Numbered from the stretch's first letter, positions 1 through 5,660 are shown. The stretch is 15,685 nt of DNA from Gracilibacteraceae bacterium (GCA_031255985.1 JAIRRL010000020.1:1-15685), one strand, 5' to 3'. Translations and numbers: made by a program. The notes: a model not told the origin generated them from the sequence alone.

Positions 1-160
1 AGTCGCCGCCGCAGTCAAGCAGGGCCTTCGCGATGGCAAGGCTCATCACGCTGTCGTCGGTGAACTCGCAACGGTAGGTAAGAAACTCGAACTCTTTTGT
101 CTTGATATTGTTCCACTCGAAGCGGGAGCCGACAATATCGCCTATTATCGCGCCAATCAT
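1..160 (-). CDS. ADP-ribosylglycohydrolase family protein, 5' end only
   Basis: Only the first 53 codons lie in the window; the gene continues beyond position 1. The translation begins MIGAIIGDIVGSRFEW and reaches FTDDSVMSLAIAKALL, which is the typical N-terminus of DraG-type ADP-ribosylglycohydrolases. These metal-dependent enzymes remove ADP-ribose from proteins or small molecules. The T34-D35-D36-S37 motif corresponds to the metal-binding acidic triad of the family. The ATG at 158-160 is preceded by a GGAG ribosome-binding site about eight bases upstream. It lies just downstream of a truncated DUF1156-like remnant in the same direction, at the edge of what looks like a defence or accessory island. 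Family assignment is from recognised motifs; the substrate cannot be told. The completeness of the gene is unknown. Confidence 0.8.
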   Translation of the reverse strand, partial: MIGAIIGDIVGSRFEWNNIKTKEFEFLTYRCEFTDDSVMSLAIAKALLDCGGD

Positions 161-187
161 TATTACATCTCCATGTTTTTTGTGTTC

Positions 188-356
188 TCATTTTGCGATG
201 TCCGTATATCGCCGCGCCAACTCGCCAAAGCCCGCTTGCCCACCATAAATGAAGGGTAGACGGATGCCCGTGGCGTATGGATTTTTCGCGGGCTGACTCC
301 GCGTTGATTGCTTCCAGCGGCAGCGCCACTTCGATCAGTTTCTTTTTATATGTCAT
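188..356 (-). pseudogene. DUF1156-type DNA methyltransferase, N-terminal remnant
   Basis: From the ATG at 354-356 the minus strand encodes MTYKKKLIEVALPLEAINAE, then SAREKSIRHGHPSTLHLWWA. I recognise this as the conserved N-terminus of large DUF1156 DNA methyltransferases, proteins of roughly 900 residues found in restriction and defence islands. After the WWA triplet the family sequence (normally followed by RRP) is lost. About 15 codons in another frame, ending FGELARRYTDIAK and a stop at 188-190, complete the gap to the next gene. That second piece may be the tail of the same or another gene joined by a deletion; I cannot name it. No catalytic methyltransferase motif remains, so this is non-functional. 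There is no good ribosome-binding site for this ATG. Confidence 0.7.
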
Positions 357-456
357 GAAGCATCGTCTCAACATCATTTTTTAAGACTGGCATCTGCTCA
401 ATCATCACAGCTTCCTCGGCGATGTGAAGCAGTACCGAGCGGTCACGCTCGTTCAT
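346..456 (-). pseudogene. HepT-like (HEPN, DUF86) toxin, N-terminal remnant
   Basis: A 36-codon ORF starts at the ATG 454-456 and begins MNERDRSVLLHIAEEAVMIE. This resembles the first helix of HepT-type HEPN toxins, which normally run about 110-150 residues. Family resemblance stops after roughly 20 residues, and the RX4-6H ribonuclease motif near the usual C-terminus is absent. The start sits inside the end of the preceding MNT nucleotidyltransferase gene with a 14-base overlap and a strong AAGGAGGTG ribosome-binding site, which is standard MntA-HepT architecture. The stop at 346-348 overlaps the start of the DUF1156 remnant. A short peptide may still be translated but should lack nuclease activity. 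The identification rests on the start motif plus its position after the MNT gene. Confidence 0.6.
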
Positions 457-733
457 AAATCAACACCTCCTTACCCACTGTGATGTACGAATCGTCCGGA
501 ATCGGCGCATGAATTAAGTCCACCGGCAGACCAAGCTGCTCTTCCAGACGATGTTTCAAACCAGACAGTTTAATGAGCGAGATGCTCGGCGTCGTAAATT
601 CGACAAGAAAGTCAATGTCGCTATGTTCTGTCTGCGTTCCCTCGGCATAAGAACCGAAGCAAGACAAGCTTTTGATTGGATAATCCTCCGCCAACCGAGC
701 CGCCACTGCGCGGATGGTATGAAACTCAGGCAT
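443..733 (-). CDS. MNT-type nucleotidyltransferase (MntA-like antitoxin), copy 1
   Basis: A 96-residue protein of the minimal nucleotidyltransferase family. It shows the diagnostic GS-x10-DxD active site: G27-S28 in CFGSYAEGTQ and D39/D41 in HSDIDFLVEF, ending KEVLIYERA as these proteins usually do. In characterised MntA-HepT pairs the MntA antitoxin transfers AMP onto a tyrosine of the HEPN toxin and silences it. The length is normal and the active site looks intact. The ATG is preceded by AAGGAG seven bases upstream, located in the tail of the preceding ORF, which it overlaps by eight bases. Its partner toxin, overlapping at the 3' end, is only a fragment. That leaves this as an orphan antitoxin-like gene, or one acting on another target. 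The family is certain; the present function is inferred. Confidence 0.85.
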   Translation of the reverse strand: MPEFHTIRAVAARLAEDYPIKSLSCFGSYAEGTQTEHSDIDFLVEFTTPSISLIKLSGLKHRLEEQLGLPVDLIHAPIPDDSYITVGKEVLIYERA

Positions 734-1004
734 CTATTTTCTCCTTCCCCTTTGTGCAAAGCACGACTTCCGAGCTGCCCGTCAAATCTGCGATGTCGTA
801 GTTCACGCTCGTCGCGGCGAAGTCGGGGCGCTCCCGGAAAGGTTTCTTCAAGTAAACAGTCGCTGTATTGCCGCCGCCGTCCACTTCCACAATCGCCAAG
901 AGGTACTCGTCGGGCTTGTTGAAATCGTACTCGCTTACGACCAGGGCGGCGTCATCCGCGTATTTGATGATCTTTTTCAGAATAACCTCGTCACTCTTCT
1001 TCAT
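726..1004 (-). pseudogene. Chimeric remnant: HepT-like start fused in frame to a helicase-type C-terminal tail
   Basis: This open frame of 92 residues begins MKKSDEVILKKIIKYADDA, the typical first helix of HepT/HEPN toxins. It then changes character to DFNKPDEYLLAIVEVDG, YLKKPFRERPDFAATSVNYD and DIADLTGSSEVVL. I recall the second part from the C-terminal end of DUF3883-containing or SNF2-like helicases of restriction and defence islands; this is from memory and needs a search. The start overlaps the upstream MNT gene by 14 bases and has a GGGAGGTGG ribosome-binding site, so the frame may be translated as a fusion. The HEPN ribonuclease motif and all helicase motifs are missing. The simplest reading is a deletion joining two unrelated genes in frame. 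A genuine small gene of unknown function is possible but less likely. Confidence 0.55.
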
Positions 1005-1284
1005 AGATAACCACCTCCCTGCCGATTGGGGCGCCCATGAACGCATCTTGCAATTGATCATAGGTCAAAACGTCCACATGGACGCCAAGGGCTTTTTCCA
1101 AGTCGTCAACCATGCCGGCAAACTGCCATAGGCTCCTTAGCGTTCCCCTGTCAATCAGCAAATCAACGTCGCTATCCTCGTGGGCGTTTCCCTTGGCGAC
1201 CGAGCCAAAAACCGCCGCCTTTTTAACTCCATATTGGCGCACAATCGGAACCACCAGCCTTCTCACCGATTCTATTGTTTGCAT
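991..1284 (-). CDS. MNT-type nucleotidyltransferase (MntA-like antitoxin), copy 2
   Basis: A 97-residue protein with the GS-x10-DxD nucleotidyltransferase active site: G27-S28 in AVFGSVAKGNA and D39/D41 in DSDVDLLID. It ends REVVIYEEE. It is of the same family as the copy 450 bases downstream but clearly diverged from it (conserved active site, otherwise different sequence), so the two are not a recent duplication. The ATG at 1282-1284 has an excellent AAGGAGATAGGCAT ribosome-binding region that lies inside the helicase-tail remnant. The expected role is an antitoxin that AMPylates a HEPN toxin. Here the toxin that overlaps its 3' end by 14 bases survives only as an N-terminal stub fused to foreign sequence. 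Confidence 0.85.
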   Translation of the reverse strand: MQTIESVRRLVVPIVRQYGVKKAAVFGSVAKGNAHEDSDVDLLIDRGTLRSLWQFAGMVDDLEKALGVHVDVLTYDQLQDAFMGAPIGREVVIYEEE

Positions 1285-1367
1285 ATGCCTATCTCCTTTT
1301 GCAGCACAATTTCTGCGCCGCCTGTCAGTTCCGCGATGTCATAGTTGACGCTCGTCCGACGCGGCAT
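1272..1367 (-). pseudogene. Helicase-type C-terminal tail remnant, second paralogue
   Basis: A 31-codon open stretch reads RTSVNYDIAELTGGAEIVL, then ends QKEIGICKQ and a stop inside the following MNT gene. It matches residue for residue much of the tail of the chimeric remnant at 726-1004 (TSVNYDIADLTGSSEVVL), although the DNA differs at many third positions. It is therefore the 3' end of a second, related gene whose body is gone. Similarity is lost at about position 1,357, close to the end of the regulator gene upstream. The remnant carries the ribosome-binding site of the MNT gene that follows, which may be why it was kept. Confidence 0.5.
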
Positions 1368-1381
1368 AAGTAATATTATGA

Positions 1382-1594
1382 TCAGATGTCTTCTTCCGGG
1401 AGCAACTCCATGACGTCGCCGATGTCGCATCCCAGATATCTACAAATCTTGATCAGCACTTCCATGCTGACTGTCTCGCTTTTTGACAGCTTGGTTATTA
1501 CGCTCCATGATATGCCGGTCGCCTTTTGCAGGTCTTGCTTCTTCATGTCCTTGTCAATCAATATCTTCCACAGCTTTTTGTAACTGACTGGCAT
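1382..1594 (-). CDS. Small Cro/C1-type (XRE, YozG-like) transcriptional regulator
   Basis: A 70-residue single-domain DNA-binding protein: MPVSYKKLWKILIDKDMKKQ, then a helix-turn-helix around KQDLQKATGISWSVITKLSK (residues about 19-38), ending DIGDVMELLPEEDI. This is the compact YozG-like XRE family common beside restriction and toxin-antitoxin genes. The ATG at 1592-1594 was chosen because it has an AGGTGAGCG ribosome-binding region and starts the conserved domain. The frame stays open for a further 60 codons upstream, but that part has no domain character and crosses the promoter. It is the first gene of the minus-strand accessory block and probably regulated the genes now lost or truncated downstream. 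The family is secure; the target operator is not visible. Confidence 0.85.
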   Translation of the reverse strand: MPVSYKKLWKILIDKDMKKQDLQKATGISWSVITKLSKSETVSMEVLIKICRYLGCDIGDVMELLPEEDI

Positions 1595-1635
1595 CGCGCT
1601 CACCTCGTTTTCACTCCTTGCCCTGATATAAGGGT

Positions 1636-1664
1636 AGTGTACCACAAATAACTTTGAAATACAA
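1636..1664 (-). promoter_or_regulatory. Likely promoter of the XRE regulator and downstream remnants
   Basis: On the minus strand TTGTAT (1659-1664) and TACACT (1636-1641) are separated by 17 bases, with a TG one base before the -10 box (TGG-TACACT). The surrounding DNA is AT-rich, in contrast to the genes on either side, and transcription would start about 35 bases before the regulator's start codon. The -35 match is weak, so confidence is moderate. The rest of the 250-base gap (1,595-1,846) holds only AT-rich sequence with no convincing gene. A small CATAG/CTATG hairpin at about 1,827-1,842 follows the stop of the next operon but lacks a T-run. Confidence 0.45.
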
Positions 1665-1846
1665 TAGAATTTTCGTGCGAATGAGTAGAATTTTGTTCCG
1701 GAGAGACGGTTTATGTACTGGCGGAGTGGGATGCAAATGGGAATAATGGAAAATAATGGAAAACGATATATCATTAACTTTATATTGCATGTGGTTTACG
1801 GTTATATAGTTTTTAAACGTATCGGTCATAGTTTTGCCTATGCGAA

Positions 1847-2422
1847 TTATGACGATTTTGTTTGAGGATTATTGATTTTATAGTTGCGGCTGTGATAGGC
1901 GATTTCCCCTGTTCCCGCGAGCCGGTTGAGCCGCAGCGCCAGCCGGTAAAAATACCCGGATAACATATTGAGAAAATCGTACAGCCCGGCCGGAACGGCC
2001 AGTCCGCTCTCCGCCGCCCGGTAGGACAGCCGCGTCAGCGCTTTCGCCTTGGAACGCAGGATATGAGCGCGGCAGGCTTCCTCGCTTCCGGCCGGAAGCT
2101 GAAACAAGCTTTCCTGCTTGCCGCCGGCCTGCTCATATAGGGCGGCGGCGCGGTCGTTTAACCAGTTTAACTCGGCGTCTGTGACACTGAAAAAAGTGCG
2201 CAAGGTTGGATTGGCGTGGTAGACCAAAGTTTCGACTTCGATGAGTTCGCCGGCAAGGGCCTGGTAGTCGTCCCCGCCCCGGCGGCGGAGCAGCGCCGCC
2301 AGCAGCCCGACTTCGCTCGCGAATTCGTCGGTCGCTATTTCAAAATCACAGCGCAGATCGGCCCCCGGCTCCGCCAGGAACGGGTAGGCCTGGTAGGGGC
2401 TTTTGTAAGGTTTTTCAGTCAT
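1847..2422 (-). CDS. Divergent PduO-type ATP:cob(I)alamin adenosyltransferase
   Basis: A 191-residue mostly helical protein. Features that fit the PduO/Cob_adeno_trans family are the T31-D32-E33 motif in FEIATDEFASEVGLL, an LPAGS turn (109-113; usually LPGGS), H120 and R123 in HILRSKAKAL, and a final YDFLNMLSGYFYRLA helix (148-162; usually YLNRLSDYLF). The enzyme class attaches the adenosyl group of ATP to reduced cobalamin, giving coenzyme B12 in the cytoplasm. The usual N-terminal ATP-binding TKTGD motif is absent and the RRAER arginine cluster is reduced, so this is an atypical member and its activity is uncertain. It is the last gene of the B12 uptake operon. It overlaps the ATPase gene by eight bases (ATGACTGA) and has a GGGAGG ribosome-binding site, so co-expression with the importer supports the assignment. 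Confidence 0.62.
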   Translation of the reverse strand: MTEKPYKSPYQAYPFLAEPGADLRCDFEIATDEFASEVGLLAALLRRRGGDDYQALAGELIEVETLVYHANPTLRTFFSVTDAELNWLNDRAAALYEQAGGKQESLFQLPAGSEEACRAHILRSKAKALTRLSYRAAESGLAVPAGLYDFLNMLSGYFYRLALRLNRLAGTGEIAYHSRNYKINNPQTKSS

Positions 2423-3194
2423 CGGCGTTATCCTCCCATAACCGCAAAGATTTTTTCATAAACTGCCGGATACCGTAGCCGTATGTATCGTCCAAAACGG
2501 GCGTACTCAGCACGTCGTCCGGCGAGCCTTCGGCGATCAGCCGGCCGCCGCTCATCAGTGGCACGCGGTCAGAATACATCCGGGCAAGGTTGAGATCGTG
2601 CATAACCTGGATGACCGCCCGGCCGGGCTGGGAAACCCAGCGGCGGAGATGCTCAAACAACTCCGCCTGATGTTTCAGATCCAGATGGTTGGTCGGTTCG
2701 TCCAACACGATGATGACCGGCTCCTGGGCGAAGGCCCTGGCCAGCATCAACCGCTGGCGCTGGCCGCCGGAGAGACAGGTGATCGAATCATAGGCGCAGT
2801 CGAGCAGGCCGACCGTGCGCAGACATTCCTCCGCGACGCGCAAATCCGCGCTCGTGCTTGTCGCCAACACGCCGCGCCGGTGGCTGTAACGCCCCATCAG
2901 CACCGTGTCCAGCACGGTGAAATCAAACCACTGCTCTGAAATCTGGGCCATCATGGAAATCGTGGTGGCCAGTTTGCGGCGGTCGATGGTGCGGATGCTC
3001 TCCCCCCGCACTTTGATATTGCCGTCCATGAGTGGGATCAGCTTGCAGATCGCCTTCAGCAAAGTGGTTTTGCCGCAGCCGTTCGGCCCGATGATGCTCA
3101 CGCGCTCGCCCTCGCGCACGGTGAGGCTGACGTCGGTGATGACTTTCACGCCGCCGTAGCCGGCGCTGACATTGCGGATTTCAACCAGAGACAT
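2415..3194 (-). CDS. btuD: ABC transporter ATP-binding protein, cobalamin (BtuD/FecE type)
   Basis: A 259-residue nucleotide-binding subunit of the iron-siderophore/B12 importer class. All functional motifs are present: Walker A GPNGCGKTT (36-44), Q-loop Q84, ABC signature LSGGQ (141-145), Walker B IIVLDE with E166, and the switch histidine H199 in MHDLN. It would energise the inner-membrane permease encoded just upstream, from which it is separated by four bases. An AGGAGGG ribosome-binding site lies about 13 bases before the ATG. Length is normal for the family. The sequence alone would fit heme, siderophore or B12 import. The cobalamin riboswitch in front of the operon and the adenosyltransferase at its end point to a corrinoid. 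Confidence 0.9.
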   Translation of the reverse strand: MSLVEIRNVSAGYGGVKVITDVSLTVREGERVSIIGPNGCGKTTLLKAICKLIPLMDGNIKVRGESIRTIDRRKLATTISMMAQISEQWFDFTVLDTVLMGRYSHRRGVLATSTSADLRVAEECLRTVGLLDCAYDSITCLSGGQRQRLMLARAFAQEPVIIVLDEPTNHLDLKHQAELFEHLRRWVSQPGRAVIQVMHDLNLARMYSDRVPLMSGGRLIAEGSPDDVLSTPVLDDTYGYGIRQFMKKSLRLWEDNADD

Positions 3195-3198
3195 TTTT

Positions 3199-4254
3199 CT
3201 AATTGACCCTCCTCTGTTTGAAAAAAACGAAAGCGAAAAAAGGCGCGCCGATTAGCGCGGTCACGACGCCCACCGGCAGCTCCCGCCCCGGCAGGACTGT
3301 GCGGGCGATAATGTCGGAAAACACCATTATGACGCCGCCGCAAACCGCCGTCATGGGCAGCACGATTTTGTGTTTCGCCCCGAACACGCGCCGCACGATA
3401 TGGGGCGCGACAAGGTCAACAAAACTGATTATGCCGACAAAGGAGATCGACGCGCCCGTCAGCGCCGCCCCCAGATACAGGAGCAGCCATTTTTCCCGCC
3501 TGACGTTGATCCCCATGAGCGCGGCCTGCTCGTCCCCGAAAGTCAGGATGTCCAGCTCCTTCGTCCGCAGGACGAGCCAGCCGGTCAGTAACACCGCCAC
3601 CGGCAGCACGGTGAGGGTATGCGACCATTCGCGCATGTTGAAACTGCCCATCTGCCAGTAGGTGAGCCGCTGCAAAACCGTGGTGTTGAGCGCGGTTATC
3701 AGCGTGATCAGAGCGGAGATAAAAAGCGAGAACACCATGCCGACCAGCACTATGGTGTTGCTGGACAGATTTCTGTCCAGCGCGGAGGAAAAAAAGATGG
3801 ACAGCGTTATCGCCCCTATCCCGGCTATGCAGCCGGCCAGAGGATAGCCGAACATTCCAAGAATTGGAAAACTGACGCCGAACATCATCAGCGTTCCCAC
3901 GCCCAGAGACGCCCCCGCCGAGACGCCGATCGTATAGGAAGAAGCGAGCGGGTTGCGCAGCACTGCCTGCATGACCACGCCGCTGACGCCGAGGGAGGCG
4001 CCGACGGTAAAAGCGAGGATGACCCTGGGAACGCGCAGAGTCCATAAAATAGTGTCCGTCGCCTTGTCCACGTCCGCGGGCAGCGGCCGGTTGAAAATAT
4101 GGCTGATCAGCACGGAAGAAATGTCGGAGACGCGGATAGGAACGCTGCCGGCGCAGACGGCGGCGACCGAGGTGACGGCGGCGACGGCGATAAACGCCGC
4201 CATGATCGCGTACTGTCCGCGCGCCGCCGTTTTAGCTTTCAGCTGTTTGGCCAT
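3199..4254 (-). CDS. btuC: FecCD/BtuC-family ABC transporter permease
   Basis: A 351-residue polytopic inner-membrane protein, normal length for the FecCD family, with about nine or ten hydrophobic segments. Family hallmarks are LRVPRVILAFTVGASLGVSG, VVMQAVLRNPLASSYTIGVS, the GISFVGIISFVDLVAPHIVR region (here SISFVGIISFVDLVAPHIVR) that contacts the ATPase, and GRELPVGVVTALIGAPFF near the C-terminus. It forms the translocation channel as a dimer with the ATPase and receives substrate from the lipoprotein encoded upstream. The ATG at 4252-4254 overlaps the end of that gene by 16 bases, which implies translational coupling. Substrate assignment to cobalamin rests on the riboswitch and gene neighbours, not on the permease itself. 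Confidence 0.9.
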   Translation of the reverse strand: MAKQLKAKTAARGQYAIMAAFIAVAAVTSVAAVCAGSVPIRVSDISSVLISHIFNRPLPADVDKATDTILWTLRVPRVILAFTVGASLGVSGVVMQAVLRNPLASSYTIGVSAGASLGVGTLMMFGVSFPILGMFGYPLAGCIAGIGAITLSIFFSSALDRNLSSNTIVLVGMVFSLFISALITLITALNTTVLQRLTYWQMGSFNMREWSHTLTVLPVAVLLTGWLVLRTKELDILTFGDEQAALMGINVRREKWLLLYLGAALTGASISFVGIISFVDLVAPHIVRRVFGAKHKIVLPMTAVCGGVIMVFSDIIARTVLPGRELPVGVVTALIGAPFFAFVFFKQRRVN

Positions 4255-5177
4255 AAATCCGGATGTAAAGCCGCCGCCATCTGGCGTATTGCCGTGAGGA
4301 TGTACTCGTTCGCCAAAGAGCTTGAGAAATTATCCACGAAAAATACCTGCCCTTGGGCGACCGCCGTTACCTCTTGCAGCGAGGCGCGGGACAGGATTTC
4401 ATCGACAGGCGCGTCGAGATAGACGACATTGGTAAATATGACATCCGGGTCGCGGGCGATCACTTGTTCTTCCGATACGGCCAGCCAGCCGTCTATATCG
4501 GCAAAAATGTTTCTGCCGCCGGCGATTTCTATCATTTCGTTCATAAAAGTGCCGGCCCCGAAGCTATAGGCGGCGGGAGCGGCGGCGATCTCGAAATAGA
4601 CGCTCTTTTTTTCGGCGGCGCCGATAGCGTCCTCAACCGCCCGGATCCCGCTCTCCAACCCGGCGACGATCTCCGCCCCCTTGTCCTCCGTTCGCGTTAT
4701 CCCGGCGATAAAGACCAGATCCTGCTTGATCCCTTCTATGCTGTCGCTGGAAGGGATGGCGGCGACGCAAACGCCGGAGTCGGCAAGGAGTTTCAGCGGC
4801 TCGCTGCCGTCATAGCCGGTCATGGCCGAGCAAAGCGCCAGATCCGCGTTGAGCGTCAGCAGCAGTTCCCCGTCGGGAGAAAGCATGTCTACGATTGGCA
4901 GATCCGCGGGGATACCCTCAAAGACGGCGGAGTTCATATCGACGGCGACCAGCTTGCCGGCCAGGCCCAGATTGATCAAGGTCTGGGTGATGGCGGGCGA
5001 AAGGGCGATGATCCGCTCGACTTGCTCCGGCGGAGTTATCGGGTTGCCGGCCCGGTCAACGGTCAGCGGCGCGGCGGCCGGGTCGGACGGCGCGGCGGCG
5101 GGCGCTGCCTGGCCGCATCCCGCCAGGAAGGCGAGGGCCAGCATTGCGGCGAACGCGAGGATCAGCGGTTTGCGCAT
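4239..5177 (-). CDS. btuF: BtuF-like cobalamin substrate-binding lipoprotein
   Basis: A 312-residue periplasmic-binding protein of the helical-backbone metal/B12 class. A signal peptide is evident: MRKPLILAFAAMLALAFLAGC, with lipobox L18-A19-G20-C21, followed by an Ala/Pro-rich linker. The mature part starts with RIIALSPAITQTLINLGLAG and GKLVAVD, typical of BtuF-like proteins, then VDMLSPDGELLLTLNADLAL. The ATG at 5175-5177 was preferred over a TTG at 5,201. The latter overlaps the T-tract of the terminator, and AAAGGAG lies about 12 bases before the ATG. It captures the corrinoid outside the cytoplasmic membrane and delivers it to the FecCD permease. It is the first gene of the riboswitch-controlled operon. 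Confidence 0.85.
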   Translation of the reverse strand: MRKPLILAFAAMLALAFLAGCGQAAPAAAPSDPAAAPLTVDRAGNPITPPEQVERIIALSPAITQTLINLGLAGKLVAVDMNSAVFEGIPADLPIVDMLSPDGELLLTLNADLALCSAMTGYDGSEPLKLLADSGVCVAAIPSSDSIEGIKQDLVFIAGITRTEDKGAEIVAGLESGIRAVEDAIGAAEKKSVYFEIAAAPAAYSFGAGTFMNEMIEIAGGRNIFADIDGWLAVSEEQVIARDPDVIFTNVVYLDAPVDEILSRASLQEVTAVAQGQVFFVDNFSSSLANEYILTAIRQMAAALHPDLWPNS

Positions 5178-5199
5178 AGTTGATTTGCGCTCCTTTCCC

Positions 5200-5237
5200 A
5201 AAATAAAATGTTCCTCCCGCTGGGCCGCAGTAGGAAC
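5200..5237 (-). terminator. Intrinsic terminator in the B12 operon leader
   Basis: Read on the minus strand, GTTCCT and AGGAAC form a six-base-pair outer stem (5,210-5,237). Inside it, CTGC/GCGG adds four more pairs around a GGCCCA loop after one mismatch. It is followed at once by ATTTTATTTT. It sits between the cobalamin riboswitch and the first gene, so it is the likely expression platform: cobalamin binding would favour this hairpin and stop transcription. I did not identify a confident competing antiterminator pairing. Confidence 0.75.
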
Positions 5238-5263
5238 TTGGGGGCACGCTTTTTTGCGCCCGT

Positions 5264-5410
5264 CGCTCCGTCCCGCAGCGGAGAGGACTGTTCATTTGCA
5301 AACGCGGCGACCCGACTTAGCGCGGCGTCCGGCCTTGCGGCCGCTTGCCGGCATCACGGTTACTGGGATAGTCCGGGCGTTTCACCCGAGTTCACCCCGC
5401 CTGCAAATTT
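5264..5410 (-). promoter_or_regulatory. Cobalamin riboswitch, compact form
   Basis: On the minus strand the leader contains GGGTGAAACGCCC (5,375-5,387), GGACTATCCCAGTAACCGTG (a variant of the GGACTGTCCCGCCACTGTGA core) and AAGTCGGGTCGCC (5,306-5,318, a variant of the B12-box arm). An outer P1 stem closes it: ATTTGCA (5,402-5,408) pairs with TGCAAAT (5,294-5,300). Beyond P1 a CTCCG/CGGAG hairpin (5,266-5,283) exposes GGGA, which could pair with UCCC in the L5 region, as in the L5-L13 kissing loop of cobalamin riboswitches. The total is about 145 nt, shorter than the classic 200-nt form. The match to the core is by eye. The placement in front of a BtuF-type operon and upstream of a terminator makes the call strong. 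Confidence 0.85.
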
Positions 5411-5415
5411 ATATT

Positions 5416-5444
5416 ATTTTACCATACGCCAATTTGTTTTGCAA
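5416..5444 (-). promoter_or_regulatory. Promoter of the B12 uptake operon
   Basis: On the minus strand TTGCAA (5,439-5,444) and TAAAAT (5,416-5,421) are separated by exactly 17 bases, with an extended -10 TG (TGG-TAAAAT). Transcription would begin a few bases before the riboswitch P1 stem. It is a good sigma-A-type match in the right place. Confidence 0.7.
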
Positions 5445-5499
5445 ACTCTTTGCCCCCTGATACGCGCTGAATAACTGGTAGATTTTGTTCTTTTTGCCG

Positions 5500-5528
5500 T
5501 TGAGTCCCGCGATCATTTGTGATATACT
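5500..5528 (+). promoter_or_regulatory. Promoter of the AT-rich cassette
   Basis: TTGAGT (5,500-5,505) and TATACT (5,523-5,528) with a 17-base spacer and an extended -10 TG (TGA-TATACT). It faces right, divergent from the B12 operon promoter about 55 bases away. The -10 box is the first element of the 42-bp direct repeat; the second repeat copy carries the -10 box but has no matching -35. Confidence 0.6.
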
Positions 5529-5562
5529 GGGCTTGCCGCCGCGGAAGATAATATGGCAAATA
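5521..5562. repeat. 42-bp direct repeat, copy 1 (-10 box, leader, start codon)
   Basis: Runs from GATATACTGGGC through CCGCCGCGGA to ATATGGCAAATA. It matches the copy at 6,257-6,298 at 41 of 42 bases; the only difference is A at 5,546 against G at 6,282, inside the ribosome-binding site. Similarity stops sharply at both ends. Within the repeat TTGCC and GGCAA could pair and enclose the ribosome-binding site. Confidence 0.9.
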
Positions 5563-5660
5563 AAACAGGAATTTCAATCCGTAAGGCGCTAAAAAGATCT
5601 GGAATAATAAAAGCTGGAGGAAGCAATGGATTTATTGAACATAATAAAAAAAGACAATGA
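5553..5660 (+). CDS. Possible 35-codon leader ORF created by the repeat
   Basis: The start codon in repeat copy 1 (GGAAGATAATATGGCAAAT) opens a 35-residue frame beginning MANKTGISIRKALKRSGIIK and ending in EHNKKRQ. It shares its first three residues with the short-chain dehydrogenase because both lie in the repeat. It overlaps the start of the next gene by 35 bases in another frame. It may be a translated leader peptide, a truncated 5' gene remnant left when the repeat was duplicated, or chance. No family is recognised. Confidence 0.25.
   Translation: MANKTGISIRKALKRSGIIKAGGSNGFIEHNKKRQ

Noticed and set aside
551..922. Plus-strand frame of 123 codons across the first MNT gene
   Set aside because: Arg/Ser-rich antisense shadow; the minus-strand nucleotidyltransferase motifs are clear.
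1595..1774. Longer start for the XRE regulator (extending it by about 60 residues)
   Set aside because: The extension has no domain character and crosses the -10 and -35 boxes; the ATG at 1,594 has its own ribosome-binding site.
1611..1829. A 72-codon minus-strand frame before the XRE regulator
   Set aside because: Rich in I, H, Y and P, no ribosome-binding site, no family resemblance, and it covers the likely promoter.
4353..5183. A 276-codon plus-strand frame opposite btuF
   Set aside because: Gly/Arg/Asp-rich shadow of a GC-rich gene with a clear lipobox and binding-protein motifs on the other strand.
5178..5201. TTG start at 5,201 for the BtuF-like protein
   Set aside because: It lies in the T-tract of the leader terminator and would place eight charged residues before a normal signal peptide.
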